From: Trileptium ribeirensis
Lineage: Eukaryota > Nematoda > Enoplea > Enoplida > Thoracostomopsidae
Assembly: GCA_030248225.1 (NCBI GenBank)
Contig: JASANE010017684.1
Location: forward strand, 26,454 to 90,453
Reading direction: 5' to 3'
DNA: 64,000 bases
Program-made: the position numbers and the translations under genes
Notes under the pieces: model-generated
What the model was told of the DNA's origin: nothing
Databases searched by the model: none
Seen by the model: only the letters and a program-made list of their open reading frames with translations
Part shown: one piece after another, positions 23,352-33,556 of the stretch
Layout of the letters: each line of letters starts with the position of its first letter
How positions within the stretch are numbered: the stretch's first letter is position 1

Positions 23352-24802
23352 ATGGATGCAAAAACTTTGTTACTGCGCAAGCGACAGCTTCAGGCAATGA
23401 GGATGAACAGTAGTAGGGTTTTAACTAAGGCAGGATCAATCGGGGAGCTTACATCTGTAGAAGACGTTCAGGCCGCGCGAACCGTCATAACCAAGTTGGA
23501 CGAATATCGTCGTCAGTTGAAACCATTGTACGAAGCTGTGTTAGTCGAGGTAGATGACGAATCGGATGCAATGGCACAAGTGCAGCAGGCTACCAATTAC
23601 GACGAGCAATTGTTAGAGGCTTCCGCTTTGTTGTCGATCAAAATAGAAACATATGAAAAGTCGCCGATAGTGACACCCACCTCACCAGGTGGTGCGGCGT
23701 TCCAATCATTTAACGAATTGCGCGGTGCGAAAGTCAACTTGCCAAGGCTGAACGTTACCAAATTTAACGGTGATCCCTTAAAGTGGCAAGAATTTCGGGA
23801 TACGTTTGCGAGCACAATTCACGACAACGCAGACTTGTCGGTGATCGACAAGTTTAAGGATCTACGCAGCTTCCTCGAGGAAGACGCATTTCGAGTGGTT
23901 GATGGTTATCGTCTCACGACCGAGAATTACGAAGCGGCTGTGGCCACATTGAAGGAGCGCTTTGGCGATAAGCAGCTGGCAATCTACGCACATTTTGAGG
24001 CGATGCTAGCTATGCCGGTTGCACTCATGACATAAATCATCTGCAGACCACATACGATGACTGTGAACGCCACATCAGAAGTTTGATAGCTTTGGGGTTG
24101 GCCGAGGATACCTTTGGTCAGGTTTTCACCCCCATAATATTGTCGAAACTGCCATTATTTGTTAAGATGGAGCTTCACCGAAAAAACGGTGCGAAAGCGT
24201 GGACTTTACAATCGTTGCACGAATTGCTGAAGGACGAGATTCGTGCTAGGGACATGAGTCAGCGATATTTCGGAGGGGCCGGTGATCGACCCCCTCATAA
24301 GTCCAACAGTTTTCGAAATCAAATAAGTCGCAGCGGCGGCAGCGGTGGTCGTCATTCTAATCAGTTGGGTGCTAAATTTCGTTTACAGTCTGGTAGTTCG
24401 TCTTCGTTGTTTGCCAGTGCCACTGGCAATCCTCGTTGTCAGCTTTGTAGCGAAGGTCATTTTTCTGATCAGTGCACACGTTTCCCCGATCTTAGGTCAA
24501 GAAAGGATGCTGCAAAGGTACGTTGTTTCATATGTTTGTCAACGGGCCACATGGCGGCCAAGTGTCCTAAGCCTCGCAATTGTACCTATTGCAAACGGCC
24601 TTCCCATCATCGAAGTCTATGCCCAACAAAGTTTGGCGCAAAGTCGCTGAAACAAAAGTCTTCTCTGGCGGTCGACGTCGAGTCTGCTGTAGTAGATAGC
24701 ACAGCGGTCAATAGCACCCTCTTATCGCATGGTGAACATGTGATGCTTCAGACAGCGTTGGCAACTATCAATCAAAGGCTATTCACATGGTCCCACATCT
24801 GA
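23352..24802 (+). pseudogene. gag: BEL/Pao gag: DUF1759 domain and three zinc knuckles (frameshifted)
   Basis: The first part (23352-24035, 227 codons) starts MDAKTLLLRKR and has a helical N-terminus. From about residue 128 comes the DUF1759 core (LPRLNVTKFNGDPLKWQEF, then DKFKDLRSFLEEDA). Near 24020 the frame must shift by one base to continue as DINHLQTTYDDCERHI and on through 24802. That second part ends with three CCHC-type knuckles, CQLCSEGHFSDQC, CFICLSTGHMAAKC and CTYCKRPSHHRSLC (about 24436-24625), which bind RNA in such gags. A Gly/Ser/Arg-rich linker precedes them. BEL elements normally have one continuous gag-pol frame, so both the 24020 shift and the exit near 24785 are read as damage or sequencing error rather than programmed frameshifting. 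Confidence 0.88.
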
Positions 24803-26951
24803 CGCTCGATTATTATTCGATACCGGATGTTCACGGACGTTCATCACGGATCGGATGGCTAAGCAAATCAACGCACGACAGAAAAGCGACGAAGTGATTT
24901 CGATCGCTGGATTTTCGGATACCAATCGTCGGACAGAGCGATACAAGTCCGTCGAATTTGAGGTTGTTCTTGCAGATGGTAGCACTAAGACCTTGACGGC
25001 CAACGTGATTCCCCATATCTCTTGTGCGATACAGAAAGTCCCGCTTGACACCAAAAGATTTCCGGTGATCAAACAGTTAGTTCTTGCAGAGCCGATGATA
25101 AAGGAGTCGCAGATGGTAGCCATTGATGTCCTCATCGGCATTGACTATTATTATGATTTTATAGGAGTTGATCGGATCAAATGTTCAGATGGATTGATTT
25201 TCGTGTCGTCGTCTCTTGGATTTATTGCAACGGGCAGGATCGATGGCCAGGATCAGTCTGTTAATCTGGTATCGACGATGCATTTAACTTGTTCCGTCGT
25301 TCCGGGTGATTCTACGTTTGACATAGAACACTTTTGGAGCATTGAGGACATCGGTGTGAGGGATTCTCCTGTCGTTACAGCGGATGACGAAGCAATGCAG
25401 TTATTTGATGAATCGTTGTCATTTGAAAATGGCCGTTATTTTGTCGACTTTCCGTTCAAGAGCGATGCTCCAGTGTTGCCAGATAATGAGTTCCTGACGC
25501 GTGCTCGACTGAAGTCTACACTCAAACGGATATCTGCCAATCAAGAAGTAATGCGGATGTATGACCAAACAATACAGGAGCAGTTGGCGAAAGGTATTGT
25601 TGAATTCGCGCCCACTAAGTCAGTGGGCGAACAAAGACATTATATCCCGCATCATTGTGTCGTGACGATGGGGAAGGCGACGACGAAACTAAGAGTGGTC
25701 TATGATGCATCAGCAAAGTCCGGCAAATCCCTCCCCAGCCTCAATCACTGCCTGCACCGAGGTCCTGTCTGCCTTGAGGACTTGTGCGGCCTTTTAATGC
25801 GTTTTCGGCTATCGAAAATTGGCATTGTGAGTGACATTGAGAAAGCATTTCTCCAAATTGGCCTTCACGAACGGTCACGTGAGGTGACACGTTTTTTCTG
25901 GGCCAAGGCTCTGACAATGCCGCCGACAGGTAACAACGTTGTCGTCTTGCGGTTTTGCAGAGTCCCGTTTGGCTACGTTTGTAGCCCTTTTCTACCGGGT
26001 AGTGTAATCGATCGACACATTCGTGAGTCGACGTTGCCAGTTGCCCATGATATTCGCGGCAACATCTACGTTGATAATGTCATCATAGGAAAGGATTCTA
26101 TTGACGACGCTAAAAGATTCTACGACGATGCAAAGGTACTTTTCAATTCGGCGTCGATGAATCTTCGTGAGTGGTCAAGCAGCAGCAAAGAACTCATTGA
26201 TCACATTCCGGTGGTGGATCGCTGCCACCCTTCAACCAAGTTATTGGGACTACAATGGGACACAGCTAGTGACGTCCTGAGATGTGCATCTTTTCGTATC
26301 GTACCCGAGGCGGTGTTTACCAAACGTGTGATGTTGAAGTATTTGGCGAAGGTATTTGACCCCTGTGGATATTTTTCGGGCGTATCCATTGTTGGAAAGT
26401 TATTGATTCAGCGTTTGTGGGCAGAGTCCTTCGGTTGGGACGACATGTTGCCATCGGAAATCGTTGAGGAATGGAAGCGTTGCTCTGAGGATTTGCAGGA
26501 AATATCGAATTGTTCCATCAAGAGATGTATAGTCGAGGAGACCACTGTTAATCGAAGGTACGAGTCACACACATTTTGCGATACATCCGCCAAAGCTTAC
26601 GCGGCAGTAGTCTATCTTAGGGTCGTGAGTGACGTAGAAACCAAGGTCGACCTAATTTTTTCCAAAACACGTGTTGCTCCTATGAAGTCCTTGACGATTC
26701 CGCGTCTACAACTAATGGCAGCCTTGGTTGGTGTCCGGGCGATGTCCTTTGTAGCAAAGCTGCTTCGGATACCAATTGGTGTCAAGACTCTGTGGTCGAA
26801 TTCACAGTGTTTCCTCGATTGGATCAACAAAAAACCCATCTCGTCCACGTTCATCAAAAATCGCCTTGTCGAGATCAAAACCCATGGAGATGTATGTTTC
26901 CGTTATGTCCCCACGGAAACGAATCCGGCAGATGTAGCACCCAGAGGATGT
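24795..26951 (+). pseudogene. pol: BEL/Pao pol part 1: protease, reverse transcriptase, RNase H
   Basis: The open frame continues from upstream of 24855 to the TAA at 26952-26954. The protease active site is LLFDTGCSRTFI (DTG at 24819-24827), matching DUF1758/A17-type retropepsins. The reverse transcriptase starts around RARLKSTLKRI and has LRVVYDASAK, DIEKAFLQI (first catalytic Asp), VPFGYVCSPF and NIYVDNVIIG at the catalytic turn (YVDN at 26067-26078). After WDTASDVL the A17/RNase-H region follows, with FCDTSAKAYAAVVYLR and SLTIPRLQLMAAL. It closes with FRYVPTETNPADVAPRGC, and the TAA sits just where other BEL proteins read on into the WW-containing segment. The YVDN in place of YVDD may be a lineage variant or a loss. 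Confidence 0.9.
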
Positions 26952-28829
26952 TAATTAGTAACATTGTTGAATGATAGCCAATGGTGGAAGGGGCCGGGAT
27001 GGCTCCTACAGCTTGAGGCATTTTGGCCACCAAACATCAAGGTTTATCAAGACGTATCAAACGAGCCCGCAGATGTGGAGAGTCAACAAACTGTCTTGGT
27101 GATCAATGACAGTGATAATAATCGATTGCAGTCAGAGAGTTTCTCAAACTTGCAGCGTTTGCTTCGCGTCACAGCCTGGATCAAACGACTTAGCGACAAT
27201 TGCCGGTCAAAAGATCGTCGTTCTGGACCACTAAGCGCCAACGAATTGTCGTCGGCACTTAGCTATTGGGAGCTGCGGATTCAAAAGGTTCATTTTGGTG
27301 ATTTGCTTCGCACAGGAAGTCGCCGACAGTCTTTGATCAAACAGCTAGATTTGTTTGTCGACTCAGAAGGTTTGATCCGATGCGCACGGCGTTTGAGGAA
27401 CGCCGATTTACCCCCCGACGCGCAGTACCCTATTTTGCTCCCAAAGCGTTGCCATTTCACCGATCTAGTGATCCTAGAATGTCACAAGCGCTTACATCAT
27501 GCAGGTGTCGCCCATACGCTTGCTCAAACTCGCCAAACCTACTAGGTGATCCATGGTAGGGGCCAAGTGAAGCGACTATTGCGGGACTGTATTGTTTGCA
27601 AGCGATATCGAGGCGGTTCGTATCCGAATCCTCCAGTAGCAGAGTTGCCCGATTTCCGTGTTCGACGACAGTTTCCCTTCTCCACAGTCGGTATCGACTA
27701 CATGGGTCCGCTGGTAATAAAGACAATTGGGGGAGTGATGAAAGTCTGGATCGCCTTGTTCACCTGCACCGTGATCCGAGCGATACATTTGGAAGTAGTC
27801 GATCAGCTATCCACAGAGAGTTTCTTGATGTCCCTCCGGCGTTTCATCGCAGTGCGTGGTTGTCCACAGCTGATCGTGAGCGATAATGCAAAACAATTCC
27901 GCACAGCCAACAATTCATAAATTATAGCGGGATGCCTCAATTACAAATAATATTAAAGAATTTGCCGAAAACCAAGGGATCCAGTGGAAGTTCATCCATG
28001 ATTATTCTCCCTGGATGGGAGGATTCTATGAACGGATGGTCGGGATCACGAAGGCGGCCCTGAAGAAGCCACTGGATACTCGGTGTGTGTCGTTGATTGA
28101 ACTGCAGACGGTGGTAGCTGAGATTGCAGCGTCCGTGAACAGTCGGCCTCTTCTTTACTCGGAAGCGGAACCGACAGTCCCGCCCTTAACACCAGCCTAT
28201 TGCCTGGGACAGCCTCTTCTTTACTCGGAAGCGGAACCGACAGTCCCGCCCTTAACACCAGCCCATTTCCTGGGAGGGCCTTTGGTAGGGCTTCCCACCT
28301 TCGATTAATCACACGAGGCCTTCAATTTGAAAACTGCGAAGTCGGATGAGGTCATCATAGAGTGGAGGCGCATTCAATTAATGCTGACTTCGTTTTGGCA
28401 GACTTGGCGACCGCAATATCTGTTGAGTTTGCGAAGCAGTGCTGCTGGCGCGAAGCGCCGTAATGTGGTAAGCATGGAGCCGTCAATTGGCGACGTGGTC
28501 CTGATAAAAGACAATTTGCCGAAGAATATGTGGAAGATGGCAATTGTCGTCGCGCTCCACAAAAGCCGGGATGGCTTTTGTCGATCCGGTTCTTTACGCT
28601 TGCCCAACCGCAGGATAGCTCGACGCCCCATTAGAATGTTATTTCCACTCGAAATGCAGGTTTCTTGAAAGTTCCTTGTGACGCCACTGACGACGGCAGT
28701 AGTGAAAACGACGAGCCATTCCATCGTCCCAAGCGTACCGCAGGTGTCAAGTCTCGACATCGCACAAGGGACTTATTGCAAACTATCGAGCAGGAAGGGT
28801 CAGATACGGATAGTTTAGAGTCCAGCTAA
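26952..28829 (+). pseudogene. pol: BEL/Pao pol part 2: integrase and DUF5641 (several breaks)
   Basis: After the TAA at 26952 the same frame runs on through LLNDSQWWKGPGWL, a linker, and the integrase zinc domain (HKRLHHAGVAHT, then CIVCKRY); a TAG at 27543-27545 lies between the two halves. The integrase core has FSTVGIDYMGPL (first Asp), LIVSDNAKQF (second Asp) and GGFYERMVG (Glu codon at 28030-28032). Between the second Asp and the Glu, near 27920-27935, there is a frameshift and a TAG. After SVNSRPLLYSEAEPT a 66-bp block is repeated in frame. A TAA at 28306 interrupts before the DUF5641 segment (GDVVLIKDNLPKNMWKMA, then RRPIRMLFPLE). A last frameshift near 28660 leads into an acidic tail ending at TAA 28827-28829. 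Confidence 0.88.
28147..28278 (+). repeat. 66-bp in-frame tandem duplication inside integrase
   Basis: Two adjacent copies start at 28147 and 28213, each beginning CCTCTTCTTTACTCGGAAGC, with only a few differences near the 3' end. Each adds 22 codons (PLLYSEAEPTVPPLTPA and following). The first copy corresponds to the normal RPL.y motif after the integrase catalytic Glu. Confidence 0.85.
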
Positions 28830-28952
28830 CAATTTAATTTTTCTGAATATTTATGTTAAATTTTATTTTTGTGAACATTTAGTTACATAGCATTATATTT
28901 TAAAGCAACGTTAAACCCGTGTAGGTAAACAATTGTCACCAAATCCGTGTAT

Positions 28953-28976
28953 ATGAATATTTTTTCAGCAACAATG
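28953..28976 (+). promoter_or_regulatory. Candidate 3' splice site directly upstream of the third ORF's ATG
   Basis: The sequence AATATTTTTTCAG at 28956-28968 is a good pyrimidine-rich acceptor. It is followed by CAACA and ATG at 28974, with A at -3. This arrangement would let a spliced subgenomic RNA start translation at the second in-frame ATG. No matching donor was identified. Confidence 0.4.
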
Positions 28977-29981
28977 TCTCGAATGATCATTGCCGCAAAC
29001 CATCCATTGTCGCCCTATTTTGTTTATCGACCGCCATTGAAAGTGGGATGTTTTCATTTCTCATCGTTGACGCAGGCGCATCGCTATATTATCCTTGTCC
29101 AAGAGGGTCACCATGGCATGGCGAGCGTAATCCGGAAGTGTTCGACGTTGCCGGAGAGCCCGGACAAAATCGATCGGTATCTGCAACAAAACGAGATTAA
29201 CATCGGCGCTGAGTGGGTGATCCGCTCGCGCAATGTATTGTTCGACCTGATGGTCGATCAACTTCAGCAGGACGACAGCCCTTTTCGGCGCGAGTTCTTG
29301 ACGATGATTAATGCGACCCCAGATCCAACGAAAGTGCAATATGTTACTCTTGGTAACGATTTCTTTTGGACTTATGGCTTTCGCAATATAGAGCGCAAGA
29401 TCCGGAGTGCTGGGGACGACCGTTACGGAGCCTTATTGTTAAAATTGGTGAAGCGGTATCTTGCTGGTAAATTATCTCCGATAATCGCGGGCGGTGAGGG
29501 GTTGGTTCGTTGTTTGCTCACTGACTATCAGCAGTACTGTAAGTCGGTTTTAATTTTGTCCGACAGTATGTGCCGTAGTATTAACAAAGTCGCGGGATGC
29601 GGCGAATGCTACGCTGTTTCAGGCGGCACCTTTAGTCCTTTGGCGAGGCTGGTAGTTCGTCGAAAAATTGATTTTAAGCAGTTTCGAGCGGTGGTCGTTA
29701 ACTGTGGTATCAATGATGCACAACTGGTTAATGCTTCTGACCAACGTAGTTCTTGGCTCGAATTCGAAAAGGTTCTACTGTCACCTTTTTCGGCTTCAAA
29801 TGGGCCTCAGGTGCTGGTAAACTGCCCAATTCCCCATCCGCGTGTGCCGGGCGTCAGTTCATTATCGGATTTTATCGAATGTCGTTTTTCCGGGACTGGG
29901 GTCTTGTGTGTCAACTGGAGCCGTCGATATAACAGTCCATTCGCTCCACACGGCCACCAGAACGTATCGTTGTTTCAATAG
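28953..29981 (+). CDS. Third ORF of the BEL element: NADAR/YbiA-like plus SGNH-hydrolase-like protein
   Basis: The frame is open for 342 codons from ATG 28953; a second in-frame ATG at 28974 follows a splice-acceptor-like TATTTTTTCAG. Residues about 25-150 resemble the NADAR (YbiA/DUF1768) fold: a FHFSSLTQAHRYI segment, EWVIRSRNVLFDLM, then FFWTYGF, equivalent to the family's fW-x-G motif. Known NADAR proteins cleave the N-glycosidic bond of ADP-ribose adducts or related nucleotides. Residues about 196-335 resemble SGNH hydrolases: VLILSDSMCRS (nucleophile Ser in block I) and VVNCGINDAQ (the GxND block). The block V region would be HFFYINHAGF at about 29983-30012, beyond a TAG at 29979 and before a second TAG, and lacks the usual D-x-x-H pair. 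The ORF starts 124 nt after pol ends, where other LTR elements place env. Function is inferred from weak but ordered motifs. Confidence 0.68.
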   Translation: MNIFSATMSRMIIAANHPLSPYFVYRPPLKVGCFHFSSLTQAHRYIILVQEGHHGMASVIRKCSTLPESPDKIDRYLQQNEINIGAEWVIRSRNVLFDLMVDQLQQDDSPFRREFLTMINATPDPTKVQYVTLGNDFFWTYGFRNIERKIRSAGDDRYGALLLKLVKRYLAGKLSPIIAGGEGLVRCLLTDYQQYCKSVLILSDSMCRSINKVAGCGECYAVSGGTFSPLARLVVRRKIDFKQFRAVVVNCGINDAQLVNASDQRSSWLEFEKVLLSPFSASNGPQVLVNCPIPHPRVPGVSSLSDFIECRFSGTGVLCVNWSRRYNSPFAPHGHQNVSLFQ

Positions 29982-30115
29982 CCGCATTTCTTCTATATTA
30001 ACCATGCGGGGTTCCATGAACTATAGCTGGAGTGGTGCAAAGTGATGCCAGTGCTGCGTAACGTCCCGGTTAAATTGTCGAAGAATTATTCGACGATTAG
30101 CAAACATGATCTTTC

Positions 30116-30771
30116 AATGATTATTCATTAGTTTAGAATTGATAATTTCGGGCGGGAATGTCGACAATTGTCGATGATTGAAACATCCATAGATTGTAAT
30201 GTCGTATTTGAGGAAGATCTGGGTGTGCTTTGTTGTTATTGTATCAGAATTAGCTGACTGTCTAATTTGAATAATCGAGACAATTTTGTTGTTGTTACGA
30301 AGGCAGGGGGGGTTTTGGGGCTGTTTTTGATTGTTTTACGTTGAATAAAGTTTATCGTGATTAGTTCGGATAGACAGCATCAATAATACGGCATTGGTGT
30401 GTGCGCAATGTCTAATCAATTAGATCAATAGGGAATTAATTGATACATGGTCCTAATTTTGTTACGCGTTCAAATCGGGTAGCTACTACGTCACGCAGAC
30501 AATCCAGCTGGACTATTAAAATTTTGAATAGCCTAACTAGGCTATGCGTTTAATAGCGACTGCCGAGCGGACTGTGATTTTGTCACGAGGCGTTCAGGTG
30601 AGCCTCTATAACTTACGCCACAGAGAATTTAGTCGGCGAACAGTACGTTTTACTATACGTATCAGAGCACTGCCCCAAAAGCGGCATACTGGTTAAAATT
30701 TTCATTGTACATATTAAAACAAATATGTAAATTAGAATTAGTGTAACATGCTATAGAACACAATGTTGCAC
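30116..30771. other. Region downstream of the BEL third ORF
   Basis: This should contain the 3' LTR. A purine-rich GAAGGCAGGGGGG tract lies near 30300 and an AATAAA near 30343. Weak word-level resemblance to 22900-23080 was seen, but too little to call an LTR pair. Confidence 0.35.
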
Positions 30772-30774
30772 TAA

Positions 30775-31276
30775 TGTGGCGTTCATGTAATAATGTCCCC
30801 AACGTTTGGAACTTATGTACACCACACGGTGTCAGGCACACTGTCGCCAACAGGGTGTCTTAGACACCTCATGTTTTTTAATAAATTTTTTCAAAGGTAG
30901 CTAGCTAGGGATATTGCAACATCTCAACAGCGTTAAGCACAACATGTCTTTTTGCAGCTTTTGTACGGCATTATTTATTCAACATTCATATATCCTAGAT
31001 AAAAATATCTAGAATTTAAACAAGGCTGCACACCACGATTAATAAACCGCATTAGCGACAGACTGTGTCCGTTATAGTTATATAATTCGCGCCAAATTGG
31101 TAGCTAAGGGTATGTACGACAGCGTAAAGATAATATGTAGTAGCTAGGGGTATGTCGCACACGCTCGGCAATTTAGCTACAGTGTGGTTGTCACCCTCAC
31201 CGTCTATACGGTAGGGTAGCCACTACAGGGGTTCAAAAATTGCAAATAGCGGGGACGTTATAACGTGAACGCCGCA
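30775..31276. mobile_element. PIF/Harbinger-type MITE (502 bp), uninterrupted copy
   Basis: The ends are inverted: TGTGGCGTTCATGTAATAATG on the left and its counterpart CGTTATAACGTGAACGCCGCA on the right. TAA flanks both sides (30772-30774 and 31277-31279), which is the TWA target duplication typical of PIF/Harbinger elements. It is the same family, in opposite orientation, as 51336-52173: GGGTGTCTTAGACACC and GGTAGCTAAGGGT(A/G)TGTACGAC-type blocks occur in both. It has no coding capacity. Confidence 0.8.
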
Positions 31277-31279
31277 TAA

Positions 31280-32199
31280 GCATAAAACTAAATAAGATTT
31301 CTCAATTGACGGTTCAGCCGGGCTTCCCATTTGTCACGCAGAGCCTAGCTAAACTATCTGTTTGTCACATTAAGACTAGTGAAGCTATCAAAATGTACCA
31401 TAATAGAAAAGCTAAGCTATCAAAAAGTACCATAGCAGACCAGCTAAGCTGTAGATCACGCGAACTAGATGAGTATGGACGTGTGACAAAATTTAGCACT
31501 GGCGCACTCATCTTATCGTAAATGATGCATAAGTATTAAAGCTAAAAGGCCGGCATTAATTGAAATAAGGTTTTAAACTCCACATCTTTTACAGTAAAAC
31601 CACACTCACGATATCTGTATTGTCATCCATAAAGCAGCAGAAAGAAAACGCCGAAATAGTTTGAATTTTGACAGTTCACGTGGCAATTAGCAGAGCACCT
31701 ATGCTATAGATTTAATCCCGATAAATAGTGGAATGGCAGAATAAGGTTTTTCGGAATAAAAATGTCTAAAATTTTCCGAAACTCAAGAAACAGCGAACCG
31801 AATTATACGAAATTTCATGCAGGAAGAAAGCCTGATCTGCTGACAACGTTCATATCAGTGGGACGTTGCCTCTGGAAATTTTATTGGATGTATGCAATTT
31901 ATTATCACCCAAAAGTTTTCAAATTACTGACTAAATGATTACTGTGTTATACGACCATCTCCCATCAAATTTTGCAATACTGTATAATTTTCCGGTTCCA
32001 CGTATCTAGCACCTACAAAATTTCTAGAAAAAAAATTTTATCCGCTTTGGTTTTAAAACAGATGATCTATTACACGCTTCATGCGGTTCATACCGGTTCA
32101 TGCAGATATCAATTCGTTTAAACACACTATATGATTACAGTTTGTGAAACACACTTTATGATAACCTACAGTTTATGACTGATAGCAAATGTTTAGCAC
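31280..32199. other. Non-coding stretch, nothing recognised
   Basis: AT-rich DNA. The plus-strand open frame at 31306-31521 begins just downstream of the MITE and has no recognisable motif. Confidence 0.4.
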
Positions 32200-32490
32200 C
32201 TCAAAACCTCCAATTTGGGGGTCGGCGTCTAGATAGGGCGTTGCCAAAGATCATATTTTATAAAGTTTTTAGTAGTGACAGCTAAATCCATTGCACTAAA
32301 TTTCATTCAGCTGCTTATTGTATTGTGTTGACTGTTGAGCCCAGGGTATAGAGGACGCCCCGGAAAAGATAATGTTTCATCAATTTTTTATTCATGACAG
32401 CTAACGTCATGGCACTCAATTTCGGTCAGCTTAGTATTATGTTCTATTGACAGTTGGTCCTGGGGTCTTAAGGTTCCGGGGTATCGAGAG
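32200..32490. repeat. Diverged tandem repeat, period about 118 bp
   Basis: The phrase TGACAGCTAA..CAT.GCACT.AATTTC..TCAGCT..TATT..TTGAC.GTTG occurs at about 32276-32350 and again at about 32395-32455. Both follow TTTTAT and are bounded by GC-rich joints (GGGGGTCGGCGTC, GGACGCCCCGG, GGTTCCGGGG). About 2.3 units are present. Family unknown. Confidence 0.6.
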
Positions 32491-33427
32491 AGACTGGTCG
32501 AAAATTATTATTCACGATTAGAACTGGAGCATAAATTAGTAAATTTTAGCACCAAAATAGTCAAATTTCATTACATTCTCAATATAGGTATATATATGTA
32601 ACTCAATCGAGCATGTCTACAGGTTCCAGTTGTAGATAAATACGACAACAGCAATCGTATTTGCGTTGTATGCATCAAATGAGCAAATATTAGGGGCCCT
32701 ACTATGCAATAATACTGTTCAATGTGGCGCATCCAGAATCTAGCTAAGCGAAGAGCCCGGTGAAATTTTTCAGGATTTTCATATTTGAGAATAAAAATGG
32801 TGAGTAATCGCAGAGTAGCCACACCCGCTTCGTTTATTTTCGCTTGGCGAGTTACTAGTAATAATCTTCTTCACAAAGAAAGGGCTTGTGGCACTTGTTT
32901 GGGGGCTATGCCATAAACACGGCCCTGTTATCGGGTTCTATATACATGAGATGAGCACTAAGATGAAATTTCGCAGATTAATCGATATATCTAAATACAT
33001 GATCGACTTGTGTACATAAAAATGTCAAAATGAATTTATCATGTTTTTATAGAACTGGGAAAATTGCGTGACAATTTCGGATAAAGCTGTAACGTACCGT
33101 AATGCGGTTGAAATAAAAATTTATGCACGTTTTAGTTACACGGAGAATAATAAACAAATTACCATACAAGTTTACGTCAAAATTTTATGTTGTGGTAAAT
33201 TCACCACCGCTTCTGCTTCTTGAAATTCAATTCCTATATACTTTGGATATGATCTACTATGGCATTGAACATGAAAATTCAAATTAAAGCACACAGATTG
33301 AGGAAAACACAGTTGTGTCACTTTACTATTAACTAGCGTACCATTTGACTAACTAGAGCATTTTTTATTATTTGTACTAAAATCGTGCATTGATTGCTAT
33401 CGGGAAATAAAATACTGCGGTTTTAAG
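32491..33427. other. Intronic or intergenic DNA upstream of the EGF exons
   Basis: No exon recognised. The minus-strand open frame at 32571-32822 lacks known features. Confidence 0.35.
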
Positions 33428-33556
33428 CCATCATTAGCAACTGTAATGACAACGCCGCCATACAATGCTACAATAATGGCGCATGCTTTGAAAGTGCGGG
33501 TGGAATATTTTCTTGCTCGTGTGCTCCAGGCTGGAAAGGAATCGACTGCTTAACAC
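33428..33556 (+). CDS. EGF-domain exon A
   Basis: The exon is 129 bp and phase 1-1. The acceptor is GCGGTTTTAAG, and the donor is TTA ACA C then gtaagt (perfect consensus). It contains a complete EGF cysteine pattern with the CxCxxGWxGxxC end. Confidence 0.85.

Larger units (their letters stand above)
23352..30115 (+). mobile_element. BEL/Pao LTR-retrotransposon, decayed, LTRs not identified
   Basis: In order on the plus strand the element carries gag (DUF1759 plus zinc knuckles), a retropepsin (DTG), reverse transcriptase, RNase H, integrase with an HHCC zinc domain, DUF5641, and then a separate third ORF with NADAR-like and SGNH-like domains. The order and DUF1759/DUF1758/DUF5641 signatures are diagnostic of BEL/Pao. 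I count about seven lesions in gag-pol: frameshifts near 24020, 24785, 27920 and 28660, in-frame stops at 26952 (TAA), 27543 (TAG), about 27930 (TAG) and 28306 (TAA), plus a 66-bp duplication. The copy cannot make a full polyprotein. Terminal repeats, primer-binding site and polypurine tract could not be placed; a purine-rich tract GAAGGCAGGGGGG near 30300 is the best candidate for the last. Confidence 0.88.

Noticed and set aside
24015..24800. Programmed frameshifting between gag and pol
   Set aside because: BEL/Pao elements normally use one frame, no slippery heptamer was seen at either shift, and later parts of pol contain ordinary stops and shifts, so decay is the simpler reading.
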